Positions 54,185-62,364 of a stretch of 64,000 bases of DNA are shown piece after piece (the stretch's first letter is position 1; the number at the start of each line of letters is the position of its first letter). The notes under the pieces are model-generated. The model was not told where the DNA came from. It saw only the letters and a list, made by a program, of their open reading frames with translations, and made no database searches. The DNA comes from Arsenicicoccus dermatophilus (GTDB taxonomy: Bacteria > Actinomycetota > Actinomycetes > Actinomycetales > Dermatophilaceae). The position numbers were made by a program, and so were the translations under genes. The stretch lies in assembly GCF_022568795.1 (NCBI RefSeq), contig NZ_JAKZHU010000001.1, forward strand, positions 2,542,001 through 2,606,000, read 5' to 3'.

Positions 54185-54865
54185 TCAGCGGCCGGCCAGG
54201 TCGGCGACGACCCAGCCGAGCAACCCGGCGACGTCGGCGTCCGGCTCCTGCGGGAGCGCCTGGACCCCGAAGCCGTGCGGATACCACTCGGACCGGCCCG
54301 GCAGGAGCCGCAGCACGCCAGTCCCGCAGCGATCGGCGTGAACCACCGTCACCACGTCGAGCCCACCCTCCGGCGGCGGGGACCACAGCGCGGTGCGCGG
54401 GCCGTGCGACCACGCCCGCAGGCGCTGCGACGCGGCCTCGTCGGCGTCCAGCCCGAGCTGGTCCTCCAGCAGCGGGGCGTCGTCCGTGATCGCCGCCGGG
54501 GCGGTGCGCAGCGACTCGGCGAGCGAGGCCACCAGGTCGCAGACCACCACCCCGCGCGACGTGGGGCTCGGCCGCGTCAGCCAGAGCAGGTGGGGCCCCT
54601 CGTGCGCGAGCGCGTGGGCGACCACCTCGTCGTCGTCGGTCAGCAGACCGTCGCGGATCGCCAGGAGCTCGGTCCCGAGACCGGACGCCTCGACGACGAA
54701 CGACACCCCCACCGCGTGCTCGTCGTCGAGCAGCTCGGCGCCGGCGACCACGCCGTCGCACCAGCTGTGGGCGCTCACCACCCCGCCGCCGGGCCCACGG
54801 CGCACCCGGTGCACCGCGGCCGGGAGGACCCCTGCAGGCGCGTCAACGCCGACCTTCCAGAACAT
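54185..54865 (-). CDS. Hypothetical protein, possible partner of the upstream toxin-like gene
   Basis: A 226-residue soluble protein with no recognised domain. It is rich in Asp, Glu, Ala and Val, lacks a signal peptide or membrane helix, and contains TRPSPTSRGVVVCDLVASLAE and GPRTALWSPPPEGGLDVVTVVHADRCG. It starts 3 bp after the small secreted toxin-like gene and is in the same direction, so the two are almost certainly cotranscribed. The acidic cytosolic character and the position would suit an immunity protein, but no homologous immunity family was recognised, so this remains speculation. Confidence 0.55.
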   Translation of the reverse strand: MFWKVGVDAPAGVLPAAVHRVRRGPGGGVVSAHSWCDGVVAGAELLDDEHAVGVSFVVEASGLGTELLAIRDGLLTDDDEVVAHALAHEGPHLLWLTRPSPTSRGVVVCDLVASLAESLRTAPAAITDDAPLLEDQLGLDADEAASQRLRAWSHGPRTALWSPPPEGGLDVVTVVHADRCGTGVLRLLPGRSEWYPHGFGVQALPQEPDADVAGLLGWVVADLAGR

Positions 54866-54868
54866 CCC

Positions 54869-55108
54869 TCACCCCCAGCGAAGGACCCTGCCGTCGATGT
54901 CCAGCGTGGCGACCCGGAGATTCTTGGGGTGGTAGAGCTTCCACGCGCTACCACCGTGAGGTCGCCCTGAACGCTCCTTCGACACCTGCCAGGGCCGACC
55001 ACCCTTCTCGTCGAGATCGGTGCCCTTCCTGACCGTGAGGACGGTGAGGGCAGGGGACGTCAGCAGCGCGACACCCAGGGCGCACCGGACGATCCCGGCT
55101 CTGGGCAT
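54869..55108 (-). CDS. Small secreted protein with a toxin-like C-terminal module
   Basis: A 79-residue protein. Residues 1-25 resemble a signal peptide (CALGVALLTSPALTVLTV). The mature ~50 residues are basic and contain GRPWQVSKERSGRPHGGSAW followed by KLYHPKNLRVATLDIDGRVL. The pattern of short basic core, HGGSxWKL and a final RVATLD-x-x-GRVL resembles C-terminal RNase-like modules that sit at the end of polymorphic toxins. This recognition is by eye only. TAGCCT 6 bases before ATG 55108 indicates a leaderless start and supports the gene being real. A cytosolic protein of unknown family follows 3 bp downstream. Confidence 0.5.
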   Translation of the reverse strand: MPRAGIVRCALGVALLTSPALTVLTVRKGTDLDEKGGRPWQVSKERSGRPHGGSAWKLYHPKNLRVATLDIDGRVLRWG

Positions 55109-55114
55109 GGCAGG

Positions 55115-55120
55115 AGGCTA
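55115..55120 (-). promoter_or_regulatory. Leaderless -10 element of the toxin-like gene
   Basis: Minus-strand TAGCCT, 6 bases before ATG 55108. Confidence 0.55.
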
Positions 55121-55158
55121 CCCGGACGAGGAGGGCCCCGCCCGGCCGGTCGGCGCGA

Positions 55159-56274
55159 TCAGTCGACGGCGGGGATCCCCCTGCGCGGGTGACCCACGAC
55201 GACCTTCTCGACATACGGGCTCGTCGAGATCGCCAGCAGCGCGGCGTAGTCCGGGTAGAACGCCAGCTCGTCACCGACCTTCAGCGAGCCCGCGTCGGCG
55301 GCGTCCTCGACGTCGATGATCATGTGGTCGCTGCTCGCGCCCAGGATCGAGATGTTGGGGTCGAGCGGGTCCAGTCCGTCGACCACGGCGTCCTGACGGC
55401 CGAGGTTGACGATGGCGCGCAGCCGCGTCCCGCGGTCCTCGAAGGCCGGCTCCTCGCCGAAGGCGTTCTGCCCGCGCTTGCCGATCGGCACCGACGGCTT
55501 GCGCTCCAGCTCGACGATCTCGACGACGAGCTTGACCGTGTCCTGCCGGGTGCCCGGCCACGGCGAGCGGTCGAAGACGTTGCGCCCCAGGATGATCGAC
55601 TCGCCCATCCGGAAGTTGTTGATCGCCTCGGGCATGTGCCCCGACGCGAGGAAGGGCAGCGACGCGGAGTTGCCGCCCGACAGCAGCGGCAGCTCCAGAC
55701 CGGTCGCGGCGCGCGCGGCGTCCCGGACGTCGACCAGGACCTTCATGTTCTCCTCGCTGGGCACCACCCCGCCGAAGCACGCGAGGTTGCAGCCGAGCCC
55801 GACGACCTCGATGCCGCGCAGCTGCGCCGCGCCGAAGGCCACCTCCACCGCGCGGTCCGGCCACACGCCCTCGCGCAGGTCGCCCACGTCGACCATCAGG
55901 ATCACCTGGTGCCGCTTGCCCGCCGCGATGGCCGCCTCCGACAGCACCTGCATCGTGGTGAGCGAGGAGTTCAACGAGATGTCCGCGAACTCCACGATCT
56001 CCTTGGCCCGCGACGGCTCGGAGATGCGCAGCAGCATCAGCGGCAGGTCGATGCCCCGCTCGCGCGAGTGCCGCAGGTTGTCGATGCGGGAGTCGGCGAT
56101 CATGTCGACCCCGCCTGCGACCAGCGCGTCCACGACGGCCGGGTGCGCGCAGGTCACCTTGGCGACACCGGCCACGCTCGCGCCGTGCTCGTGCGCGAGC
56201 CCGCAGACGGCCAGCGTGTTGTAGGTGATCCGCTCCGGATAGATCTCCAGCCGCGGGGTGGGGTGGGTGGTCAT
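55159..56274 (-). CDS. orr: Ornithine racemase
   Basis: A 371-residue fold-III PLP protein of the ornithine racemase/alanine racemase N-domain group. The PLP lysine is K39 in VAGVAKVTCAHPAVV. The substrate pocket regions include ADSRIDNLRHSR, VDVGDLREGVWPD and LLSGGNSASLPFL, with GESIILGRNVFDR later. The overall order and length match clostridial Orr rather than canonical Alr, which the strain also has at 52081-53217. It would interconvert L- and D-ornithine at the start of the pathway. It overlaps the preceding gene by 4 nt (ATGA) and is the last gene of the ornithine operon. Confidence 0.88.
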   Translation of the reverse strand: MTTHPTPRLEIYPERITYNTLAVCGLAHEHGASVAGVAKVTCAHPAVVDALVAGGVDMIADSRIDNLRHSRERGIDLPLMLLRISEPSRAKEIVEFADISLNSSLTTMQVLSEAAIAAGKRHQVILMVDVGDLREGVWPDRAVEVAFGAAQLRGIEVVGLGCNLACFGGVVPSEENMKVLVDVRDAARAATGLELPLLSGGNSASLPFLASGHMPEAINNFRMGESIILGRNVFDRSPWPGTRQDTVKLVVEIVELERKPSVPIGKRGQNAFGEEPAFEDRGTRLRAIVNLGRQDAVVDGLDPLDPNISILGASSDHMIIDVEDAADAGSLKVGDELAFYPDYAALLAISTSPYVEKVVVGHPRRGIPAVD

Positions 56275-57692
56275 GCCTGCTCCTCGGCGGTCCGGTCGGC
56301 GTCCTCTGCGTCGACGTCTGTCTCAGCGGTATGCCGCGATGCCGCGGCCCCCTCGGGGTCGGCCTGCTCGACCCACGCCCGGAAGGTCGCCCGCACCTCG
56401 TCGGGCAGCTCCTCCCCGATCGTGCCGAGCGCCGAGAAGAGGTAGTCCCGGTCGACGAGCACGCGCGCCGTCGACTCGGGCAGCAGGTGCGCGCCCGGGC
56501 CGGTGCACACCGAGCGCAGCACCTCGGCCGAGCCCTCGACGCGGGTCAGGGCGCCGCCGGTGGCGACCACCCAGCGCACCGCGGTGAGGTCCTTGCCGCG
56601 GACCACCTGCTTCTTGCCCGTGGGGGTGTAGATGTCCGTCAGGCTGCCCGCGTGCCGCCTGACGCCCACCTGGACGGCGGTGGCGCACAGCCAGCGGGTC
56701 AGCTCCCGCTGCCGGTCGGTCGCGGGCATCGCCTCGAGGTCGTCGAGGCGGGCGGCCCAGGTCTCGTCGCCATAGGCCTCGACCACGTTGCGGGCGTTGA
56801 CGTAGACCCCGAGGTCACCCTCGACGGTGCGCTTGGCGCGCGGCTCGGGGTCGAGCACCTTCCCGGCATACTCCAAGGACCCCTCGGTCACCGAGTGGAT
56901 GTCGGTGGTCGCGCCACCCACGTCGACGACGAGCACGTCCCCGAGCTCCGCGGCGAAGAGCTCGGCCCCGCGCAGCACCGCACCCGGCGTCGGCAGGATC
57001 CCGCGGTCGGTGATCTCGGCGAAGCGGCCCATCCCCGCGGCGCGGGTGATGTGACGGTTGAAGACCTCGTGGATCAGCACCCGCAGCGGCTCCACGTCGA
57101 GCACGTCGACCGCGGGGAAGACGTTGTCGGCCAGCAGCAGCTCGACGCCGTGCTCGTCGAAAGCGCGGGTCACCCCGCGGCGCGCGGCGGAGTTGCCGGC
57201 ATAGATCACCGGGACGCCCAGCTCGGCCGCGACCGGGGCGAGCGCCCTGGCGTTGTCGACGACGACCTTCTTCTCGCCGTGGTCGACGCCGCCGGCGAGC
57301 AGGATGATGTTGGGCGCGAGCTCGCGCACGTCCTCGACGTCGTCCTCGTCCAGGGCACCGGCGGTGACCTGCTGGACGATCGCGCCGGCCCCGAGGGAGG
57401 CCTCGCGGGCGGCGCGGGCGGTCATCGAGACGGTCAGGCCGTGCACCGTCATGCGCAGCCCGCCGGCCGCCGAGCTGTTGACGTAGGTCGTGACCCCGGC
57501 GACGGATCCGCCGTAGGCCTGCTCGAGGTCGGCGATCGCCGCGTCGACGCCGATGCCCACGTCGCCCTGGGCGACGGAGGTCGGCGCGAAGCCCTGCGCC
57601 ACGTGCTCCAGCCGGCCGTCGGCGCGACGGAAGCCGTTGACCTTGGTGATGGTCGAGCCGACCTCGATGGTCAGGATGTCGACGGACGCCAT
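56271..57692 (-). CDS. MutL/GlmL-like ASKHA ATPase, putative ornithine aminomutase reactivation factor
   Basis: A 473-residue protein of the glutamate mutase MutL family (actin-like ATPase fold). The phosphate-1 motif is LTIEVGSTITKVNGF (about residues 6-20) and the phosphate-2 motif is LVVDVGGATTDIHSV (about 240-254); IYAGNSAARRGVTRAF lies between. Such proteins are encoded beside B12-dependent mutases, and are thought to reactivate them by exchanging damaged cobalamin. ATG 57692 has a GGAAGGA ribosome binding site. It follows oraE across a structured repeat and overlaps orr by 4 nt. The last ~35 residues are acid-rich. Confidence 0.85.
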   Translation of the reverse strand: MASVDILTIEVGSTITKVNGFRRADGRLEHVAQGFAPTSVAQGDVGIGVDAAIADLEQAYGGSVAGVTTYVNSSAAGGLRMTVHGLTVSMTARAAREASLGAGAIVQQVTAGALDEDDVEDVRELAPNIILLAGGVDHGEKKVVVDNARALAPVAAELGVPVIYAGNSAARRGVTRAFDEHGVELLLADNVFPAVDVLDVEPLRVLIHEVFNRHITRAAGMGRFAEITDRGILPTPGAVLRGAELFAAELGDVLVVDVGGATTDIHSVTEGSLEYAGKVLDPEPRAKRTVEGDLGVYVNARNVVEAYGDETWAARLDDLEAMPATDRQRELTRWLCATAVQVGVRRHAGSLTDIYTPTGKKQVVRGKDLTAVRWVVATGGALTRVEGSAEVLRSVCTGPGAHLLPESTARVLVDRDYLFSALGTIGEELPDEVRATFRAWVEQADPEGAAASRHTAETDVDAEDADRTAEEQA

Positions 57693-57762
57693 GCGGGTCC
57701 TTCCGGGGACGGGTGGGGGTGCGGGGCGGACGAGGGTCGCGTGCCCGGAGGCCGCGGGAGAG

Positions 57763-57827
57763 CTCACCGGGGGTGGTCGGACTCGCCCGGGCAACGAGGC
57801 CCGGCTGGTCCGACCACCCCCGGTGGG
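57763..57827. repeat. Structured repeat, copy 1 (between oraE and the MutL-like gene)
   Basis: 18-bp perfect outer stem (57765-57782 with 57808-57825; CACCGGGGGTGGTCGGAC / complement) extended by two weaker pairs, around a 25-nt apical part with its own 7-bp stem GCCCGGG/CCCGGGC type and loop. Copy 2 lies at 62291-62355 with the same loop length and 20 of 25 apical bases identical. It starts immediately after the oraE stop and could be a terminator, processing stem or attenuator inside the operon. Confidence 0.85.
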
Positions 57828-60089
57828 TCAGGCCTGGTTGCGGGCGCGGAGCGTCTTGACCATGGCGTTGACGACGTGGATGCCCTTGGTGCCACGACCG
57901 AAGGTCGCGTCCAGGCCGGTCTCCGCCGCCATCTCGCGGTTGACCTGGGTGCCACCGGCGATGAGGACGACCTTGTCGCGGATGCCCTTCTCCCGGCACA
58001 GGGCGTCGAGCTTGCGCATCATCGACCGGTGCACGTCGTTGTGGCTGATGATCGTGCTGATCAGGATCGCCTGCGCGCCGGTCTCGATCGCCGCGTCGAC
58101 CATCTTGTCCAGCGGGACCGAGGTGCCGAGGTAGTCGTACTTCACGCCGTACTTCTCGATGCCGCCGTGCTTGATGTCCAGGATCTCGCGCAGCCCGACC
58201 GAGTGCTCGTCCTCGCCGACGGTGCCGGCGACGACGCGCAGGCCGACCTTGCCGACGACCTCCCGCAGCTCCTCCTCGGGGAGGATGACCTCCTTCTCGG
58301 GGATCTTGAGCGTCGAGCGGTCGATCGCGAAGCCGACCTTGCCCTTGACCTCGACGAAGGTGCCCTCCGAGGGGTGCATGGCCTCGGTGTTGATGACCTC
58401 CGGGTCCTGCAGACCCATCTTCTTGGCCATCTCCACGGCATACACGTCGGCGATGTCCTCGTTCTCCGGGACGAAGAGCTGGATCAGCACCGTGCCGTCG
58501 CCCGCCCACTCGGCCTCGGGCTTGATCTGGCCGCCGCTGCGATAGGGCTTGGTCGCCTCCAGGCGCGCCGACGCCGAGTCCTCGGGGTCGAGCTCGTCGA
58601 TGTAGACGATCTTGTCCGGGTCGGACAGGGTGTCGCCGCCGATGGCGTCCTCGGGCCGCTCGACGCGGTGCCCCACCAGCTCGTGCACGAACTCCGGGAT
58701 GGTGTTGTGGCCGAAGTGGCAGGACACCGGCGCGAAGTAGTCCTCGTCGCGCTCGATGATCGAGCCCGCGCCCACGCCACCCTGGCCGTCACGGGCGATG
58801 CCGTCGCCGTTGCGCTCGGGGTACTTCGCCGAGTCGACGAAGAAGCCCTTCTCGACCGCCGCGAAGTAGCCGCCCTGCTCGATGGCCTCCTCCAGGAAGG
58901 CGACCGAGCGGACCTTGAGGTCGCGGACCATCTCGCCGAGCGGGCCGTCGTGCTTGAGGCCCACCAGGTCGTTGATGCCGTCCAGGCCCGCCCACATCTG
59001 CTTGACGGTCTGCAGGCCGCGGACGTTGTTGTAGTGCCACGGCACGTTGCGCCCCTCGTCGGGCGTGATCGTGGACTGGATGTCGGCGCGCGTCAGCATC
59101 GAGATCAACGTGTCGATGGTGTGCGTGCGCACGGCCTCCTCGATGTCGGCCTCGATGTAGCGCGTGTTCTGCTGCGCGCGCATCTTGAAGTCCGAGAAGA
59201 AGTCCCGCAGCGCGACGGCGTAGGGCAGGTCGTACCAGAGCTTCGGGGCCGGCGGGGAGTTCGGCGGCACCGTGGACAGGCCGATGAGCTCCTTCGGCAT
59301 ACCGACCATGACCGAGAAGGCCGAGTTGATGCCGTGCTGCACCATCAGCTCGGGCATGACCAGCCAGCCGGCCTTGGCCGTCGCGTTGGCGTTGTGCGCC
59401 CCGTCGATCTGGAAGATGCCGGCGCCGGACATGACCTTCTTGGCCTCGGCGGCATCCACGAACGAGCGGTACATGTTCACGTTGCGGTAGAGCACGTTGT
59501 ACTGCGGGTCCTGGTGGGCGCCGTTGATGCCCTCCTCCGCGAAGAGCACCGCCACCTCGGGCCCGGCCACGCCGGACACGTAGGAGTGGAAGTTGATCGG
59601 GCGACCCACCTCGTCCTCGATCAGGTCGCAGGCCTTGCGGGACGCGCGGATCTGCTTGCGGGTGATCGGCACGCCGCCGATGCCCTCGGGAGTGCCCTCG
59701 AGCAGGCCGTCGATGTGGGACTGGCCGGTCGTGCGGATCACCATCAGGTGGTCGGCGCCGTGCCAGGCCGCCATGCGCATGCGGCGGATGTCGTCCTCGA
59801 AGCGACCCGAGGCGATCTCCGTGGTGACCACGCACTTGGGCTGCGGGTCGATGCCCCCGAAGTACTTCGAGGCAGGCAGGCCCAGCGACTTCGCGAGCGG
59901 CTCGGCCATGTCGCGGTAGTGGAAGGGGCCCATGTCGACGCCGTCCGCGGGGACCTCGCGCCAGACCCAGCCCTTGCGGCGGGGACGGTAGTGCTCCAGG
60001 TCCTCCAGGATGTGCTCGACGTCGAGCTTGACGTTCTCGTCCAGGGGACCCATCGGCTGCTGCTGGTCAGTCATCGTCGTGTCCCTCAC
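57828..60089 (-). CDS. oraE: D-ornithine 4,5-aminomutase, large subunit
   Basis: A 753-residue adenosylcobalamin- and PLP-dependent aminomutase subunit, moving the C5 amino group of D-ornithine to C4 to give 2,4-diaminopentanoate. The N-terminal TIM barrel carries landmarks such as FGGIDPQPKCVVTTEIASGR and FQIDGAHNANATAKAGWLV. The C-terminal Rossmann domain has the cobalamin motif DxHxxG as GEDEHSVGLREILDIKHGG (around residue 625), then ILISTIISHNDVHRSMM and VVLIAGGTQVNREMA. Its size agrees with clostridial OraE (about 83 kDa). It overlaps oraS by 4 nt (ATGA), so the two subunits are translationally coupled. Confidence 0.94.
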   Translation of the reverse strand: MRDTTMTDQQQPMGPLDENVKLDVEHILEDLEHYRPRRKGWVWREVPADGVDMGPFHYRDMAEPLAKSLGLPASKYFGGIDPQPKCVVTTEIASGRFEDDIRRMRMAAWHGADHLMVIRTTGQSHIDGLLEGTPEGIGGVPITRKQIRASRKACDLIEDEVGRPINFHSYVSGVAGPEVAVLFAEEGINGAHQDPQYNVLYRNVNMYRSFVDAAEAKKVMSGAGIFQIDGAHNANATAKAGWLVMPELMVQHGINSAFSVMVGMPKELIGLSTVPPNSPPAPKLWYDLPYAVALRDFFSDFKMRAQQNTRYIEADIEEAVRTHTIDTLISMLTRADIQSTITPDEGRNVPWHYNNVRGLQTVKQMWAGLDGINDLVGLKHDGPLGEMVRDLKVRSVAFLEEAIEQGGYFAAVEKGFFVDSAKYPERNGDGIARDGQGGVGAGSIIERDEDYFAPVSCHFGHNTIPEFVHELVGHRVERPEDAIGGDTLSDPDKIVYIDELDPEDSASARLEATKPYRSGGQIKPEAEWAGDGTVLIQLFVPENEDIADVYAVEMAKKMGLQDPEVINTEAMHPSEGTFVEVKGKVGFAIDRSTLKIPEKEVILPEEELREVVGKVGLRVVAGTVGEDEHSVGLREILDIKHGGIEKYGVKYDYLGTSVPLDKMVDAAIETGAQAILISTIISHNDVHRSMMRKLDALCREKGIRDKVVLIAGGTQVNREMAAETGLDATFGRGTKGIHVVNAMVKTLRARNQA

Positions 60090-60535
60090 TTGGCCTGGGC
60101 GGTGGTGGTGTCGAACAGCCCGTCGAGGACGGAGTCGTCGTCGGTGATCGCCGTGGCGGCGGCGCGCACGTCGCAGCCGAGCTTGTGGGAGACCTTGAGC
60201 ACGACGTGGCCGGCACCCTTGCCGAGCAGGCCCTTGTCGTGGATCTTGTCGACCACGCCGTGGCTGCTGACCGAGTCGATCCCCATGCGCAGCAGGATGC
60301 TTCGCTCGATGGAGGGGCTGGTGTGGGTGCGGGCGAGCTCGACGACCGGCTCCATCATCTGGTGCGACAGCTCCCAGAAGCGGGCCTTGAGGTCCTCGTC
60401 GCTCATCGCGTCGAGCTCGGCCTGACGCCTCGCGAAGCGGGCGGTGCGCTCGTCGCTGGTCGTCTCGGCGGTCGGCTCGGGGGTGACGTCGCGCTCCGGG
60501 GTCGGCGGCGTGAGGTCCGGGGTCTCGTCGGTCAT
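60086..60535 (-). CDS. oraS: D-ornithine 4,5-aminomutase, small subunit
   Basis: A 149-residue small subunit. The conserved core is DEDLKARFWELSHQMMEPVV, HTSPSIERSILLRMGIDSVS and GLLGKGAGHVVLKVSHKLG (about residues 45-120), which matches clostridial OraS. A Pro/Thr/Glu-rich N-terminal extension of ~30 residues and a short C-terminal tail are additions compared with the ~12.8-kDa clostridial protein. It overlaps oraE by 4 nt and begins 6 bp after the ortB stop, where the candidate ribosome binding site GGAAGG overlaps the ortB 3' end. Confidence 0.92.
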   Translation of the reverse strand: MTDETPDLTPPTPERDVTPEPTAETTSDERTARFARRQAELDAMSDEDLKARFWELSHQMMEPVVELARTHTSPSIERSILLRMGIDSVSSHGVVDKIHDKGLLGKGAGHVVLKVSHKLGCDVRAAATAITDDDSVLDGLFDTTTAQAK

Positions 60536-60541
60536 GTCAGT

Positions 60542-61984
60542 TCAGCCTTCCGTGGGGGTGGGGAGGTTGGCCTCGACCCACGCACGCGTGGTGTTGGTCT
60601 CGGCGGCGAGGTAGTCGTAGTCGGTGTCGGTCCACTGCTCGGGAGCCAGCACCTTGACGGCGTTCTTGAGATAGGAACGCCGGATGCGGTCCAGGTCCAT
60701 CGGCTTGCCGTGCACCTGGGAGAGCTTCTCCGGTATGACGATCCGCTCACCCGGCACATTGCCCGCCGGATCGCCCACCGTCACCTCGATGCCCCGCTCG
60801 CGCGCGAACGACAGCTGGCGGTTGTGGTGCTTGCCGGCCCCGGTGTACTCCGTCTCCTGGACGACGACGACCTCGTCCTCGCCCAGCTGCGACGCCAGGG
60901 ACACCGCGGACGTCAGCGAGGTGTTGCCCGCCGGGCCGCGCTCGATGCCCTCGAGCTTGGTCAGGAGCTCGGTGACGTAGAAGACCTCGCCCTGGGTCAC
61001 CAGCTGGTAGTCGTCCATGTAACGCAGCGAGCGGGCGGCATTGCGCGGCACGTCGGTGCGGTCGGGCCAGCTGGCGAAGGGGACGCCGAAGCCCGTGTGG
61101 CCGGTGGTGAAGGACTTGCGGTTGAAGTCCACGTCGCTGGCCATGTGCAGCCCGGACAGGTCGACCGAGCAGGCCACGACCCGGGTGTCCTCGCAGCCGA
61201 CGGCGCGCAGCCCGCGGGCGGTGCCGGTGAGGTTGCCACCGCCCGCCTGGGTGACCACGACCGCGGCCGGGGCGACGCCATACCGCTCCTGCACCTGACG
61301 GCCAATCTCCGCGCCGAGGGTCTCCACGCCGCGGATGCCGAAGGGCGTGTAGAGCGAGGCGTTGAAGAAGCCGGTCGTCTCCAGCGTGACGAGCATCTGG
61401 TAGAAGAGCTCCGGCCCGACCGACAGGCGCTGGACCTCGGCGCCGTAGGCCTCGCAGGCGCGGGACTTCTCGACGATCTCCGGCTGGCCGATGCCCTCGG
61501 AGTCGAAGACCTCCTGCAGCACGATGCACTTCAGCCGCCGCATGGCCGCCTGGGAGGCCACACCCGCGCCGTAGTTGCCGGACGTGGCCGTGGCGACGCC
61601 CTCGTAGCCGCGCTCGCGGGCCTCGTAGCAGGACACCGACGCGCGCCGCGCCTTGAACGAGCCGGACGCGTTGGCCGCCTCGTCCTTGAGCAGGATCCGA
61701 GCGCCCTTGCCGGGCTCGCTGATCCGCCGCACCATCTCGGTGAGGTTGCGCAGCTCGTACATCGGCGTGTTGCCGACCTTGGTCTCGGCCTGGATCTGCG
61801 CGATCCGCTCGATCGTGTAGCCGGTGTCGGCCATCATCCGGTCGTAGTCGAAGGCCAGCGGCGTGAGCTCGTAGGTGTCGTAGTCGATCCCGAGCGCGCC
61901 ACGCATGATCTCGACCTTGCGCGCCATGACCGCGGCGTACGACATGTCGCGGCCCTTGGGCATGGATGCCTGCGTGACGATCAT
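60542..61984 (-). CDS. ortB: 2-amino-4-oxopentanoate thiolase, beta subunit
   Basis: A 480-residue PLP fold-type II protein. The PLP lysine is K111 in ANASGSFKARRASVS, the phosphate-binding loop is SGNYGAGVASQAAM, and a glycine-rich VVVTQAGGGNLTGTARG follows. With OrtA it cleaves 2-amino-4-oxopentanoate with CoA to give acetyl-CoA and alanine. The overall organisation (N-terminal extension before KVGNTPMYELRNL) matches OrtB rather than threonine synthase or cysteine synthase. It overlaps ortA by 4 nt (ATGA). Confidence 0.92.
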   Translation of the reverse strand: MIVTQASMPKGRDMSYAAVMARKVEIMRGALGIDYDTYELTPLAFDYDRMMADTGYTIERIAQIQAETKVGNTPMYELRNLTEMVRRISEPGKGARILLKDEAANASGSFKARRASVSCYEARERGYEGVATATSGNYGAGVASQAAMRRLKCIVLQEVFDSEGIGQPEIVEKSRACEAYGAEVQRLSVGPELFYQMLVTLETTGFFNASLYTPFGIRGVETLGAEIGRQVQERYGVAPAAVVVTQAGGGNLTGTARGLRAVGCEDTRVVACSVDLSGLHMASDVDFNRKSFTTGHTGFGVPFASWPDRTDVPRNAARSLRYMDDYQLVTQGEVFYVTELLTKLEGIERGPAGNTSLTSAVSLASQLGEDEVVVVQETEYTGAGKHHNRQLSFARERGIEVTVGDPAGNVPGERIVIPEKLSQVHGKPMDLDRIRRSYLKNAVKVLAPEQWTDTDYDYLAAETNTTRAWVEANLPTPTEG

Positions 61985-62271
61985 CGCCAGTCCTCCCCGA
62001 TCCCGATGTGCAGCAGCTCCGGCACGGTCCGGCCGAAGGAGTGCTCGTAGTGCGGAGCCACCAGACGCAAGGTGCCCGGGTGCTGGTGACCGATCAGACT
62101 CGTGACGGTGACCTCGTCGCCGACCCGGGCCTCGGCGTCCAGGAAGCCGGACATGCGCAGGACATAGGGCTTGGTGCGGGTCTCGTCGGGCAGCTGGGGG
62201 GACCGGTCCTCGGGTCGCAGGAGGACCCGCTCGATCTCCACCCAGGTGCCGGCGGGGACGAGATCACTCAT
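61981..62271 (-). CDS. ortA: 2-amino-4-oxopentanoate thiolase, alpha subunit
   Basis: A 96-residue protein: AGTWVEIERVLLRPEDRSPQ, DETRTKPYVLRMSGFLD, and EVTVTSLIGHQHPGTLRLV ahead of YEHSFGRTVPELLHIG. This matches OrtA, the small partner of the PLP subunit OrtB. An AAGGAG ribosome binding site lies about 9 bases before ATG 62271. It is separated from the upstream ord gene by a 93-bp gap that contains the structured repeat, and overlaps ortB by 4 nt. Confidence 0.9.
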   Translation of the reverse strand: MSDLVPAGTWVEIERVLLRPEDRSPQLPDETRTKPYVLRMSGFLDAEARVGDEVTVTSLIGHQHPGTLRLVAPHYEHSFGRTVPELLHIGIGEDWR

Positions 62272-62290
62272 GCCATCTCTCCTTCTCTTC

Positions 62291-62355
62291 CCTGCCGGGG
62301 GCGGTCGGACCCGCCTGGGCGACGAGGCCCGGCGAGTCCGACCACCCCCGGCAGG
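62291..62355. repeat. Structured repeat, copy 2 (between ord and ortA)
   Basis: 20-bp outer stem (62291-62310 with 62336-62355) with one non-Watson-Crick pair, and a 25-nt apical part containing GGGCGACGAGGCCC. It starts 9 bp before the ord stop side and 20 bp before the ortA start. It shares arms (GTCCGACCACCCCCGG) and apex with copy 1 at 57763-57827. The outer mismatch is G-U on the minus-strand RNA and the apical one G-U on the plus strand, so strand preference cannot be decided. Confidence 0.85.
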
Positions 62356-62364
62356 TCGTGGACG

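Noticed and set aside
56331..60425. 1364-codon plus-strand open frame antisense to the ornithine operon
   Set aside because: Composed of Val/Asp/His/Arg-rich shadow sequence opposite oraE and the MutL-like gene, both of which have clear motifs. Long antisense frames are expected at this GC content.
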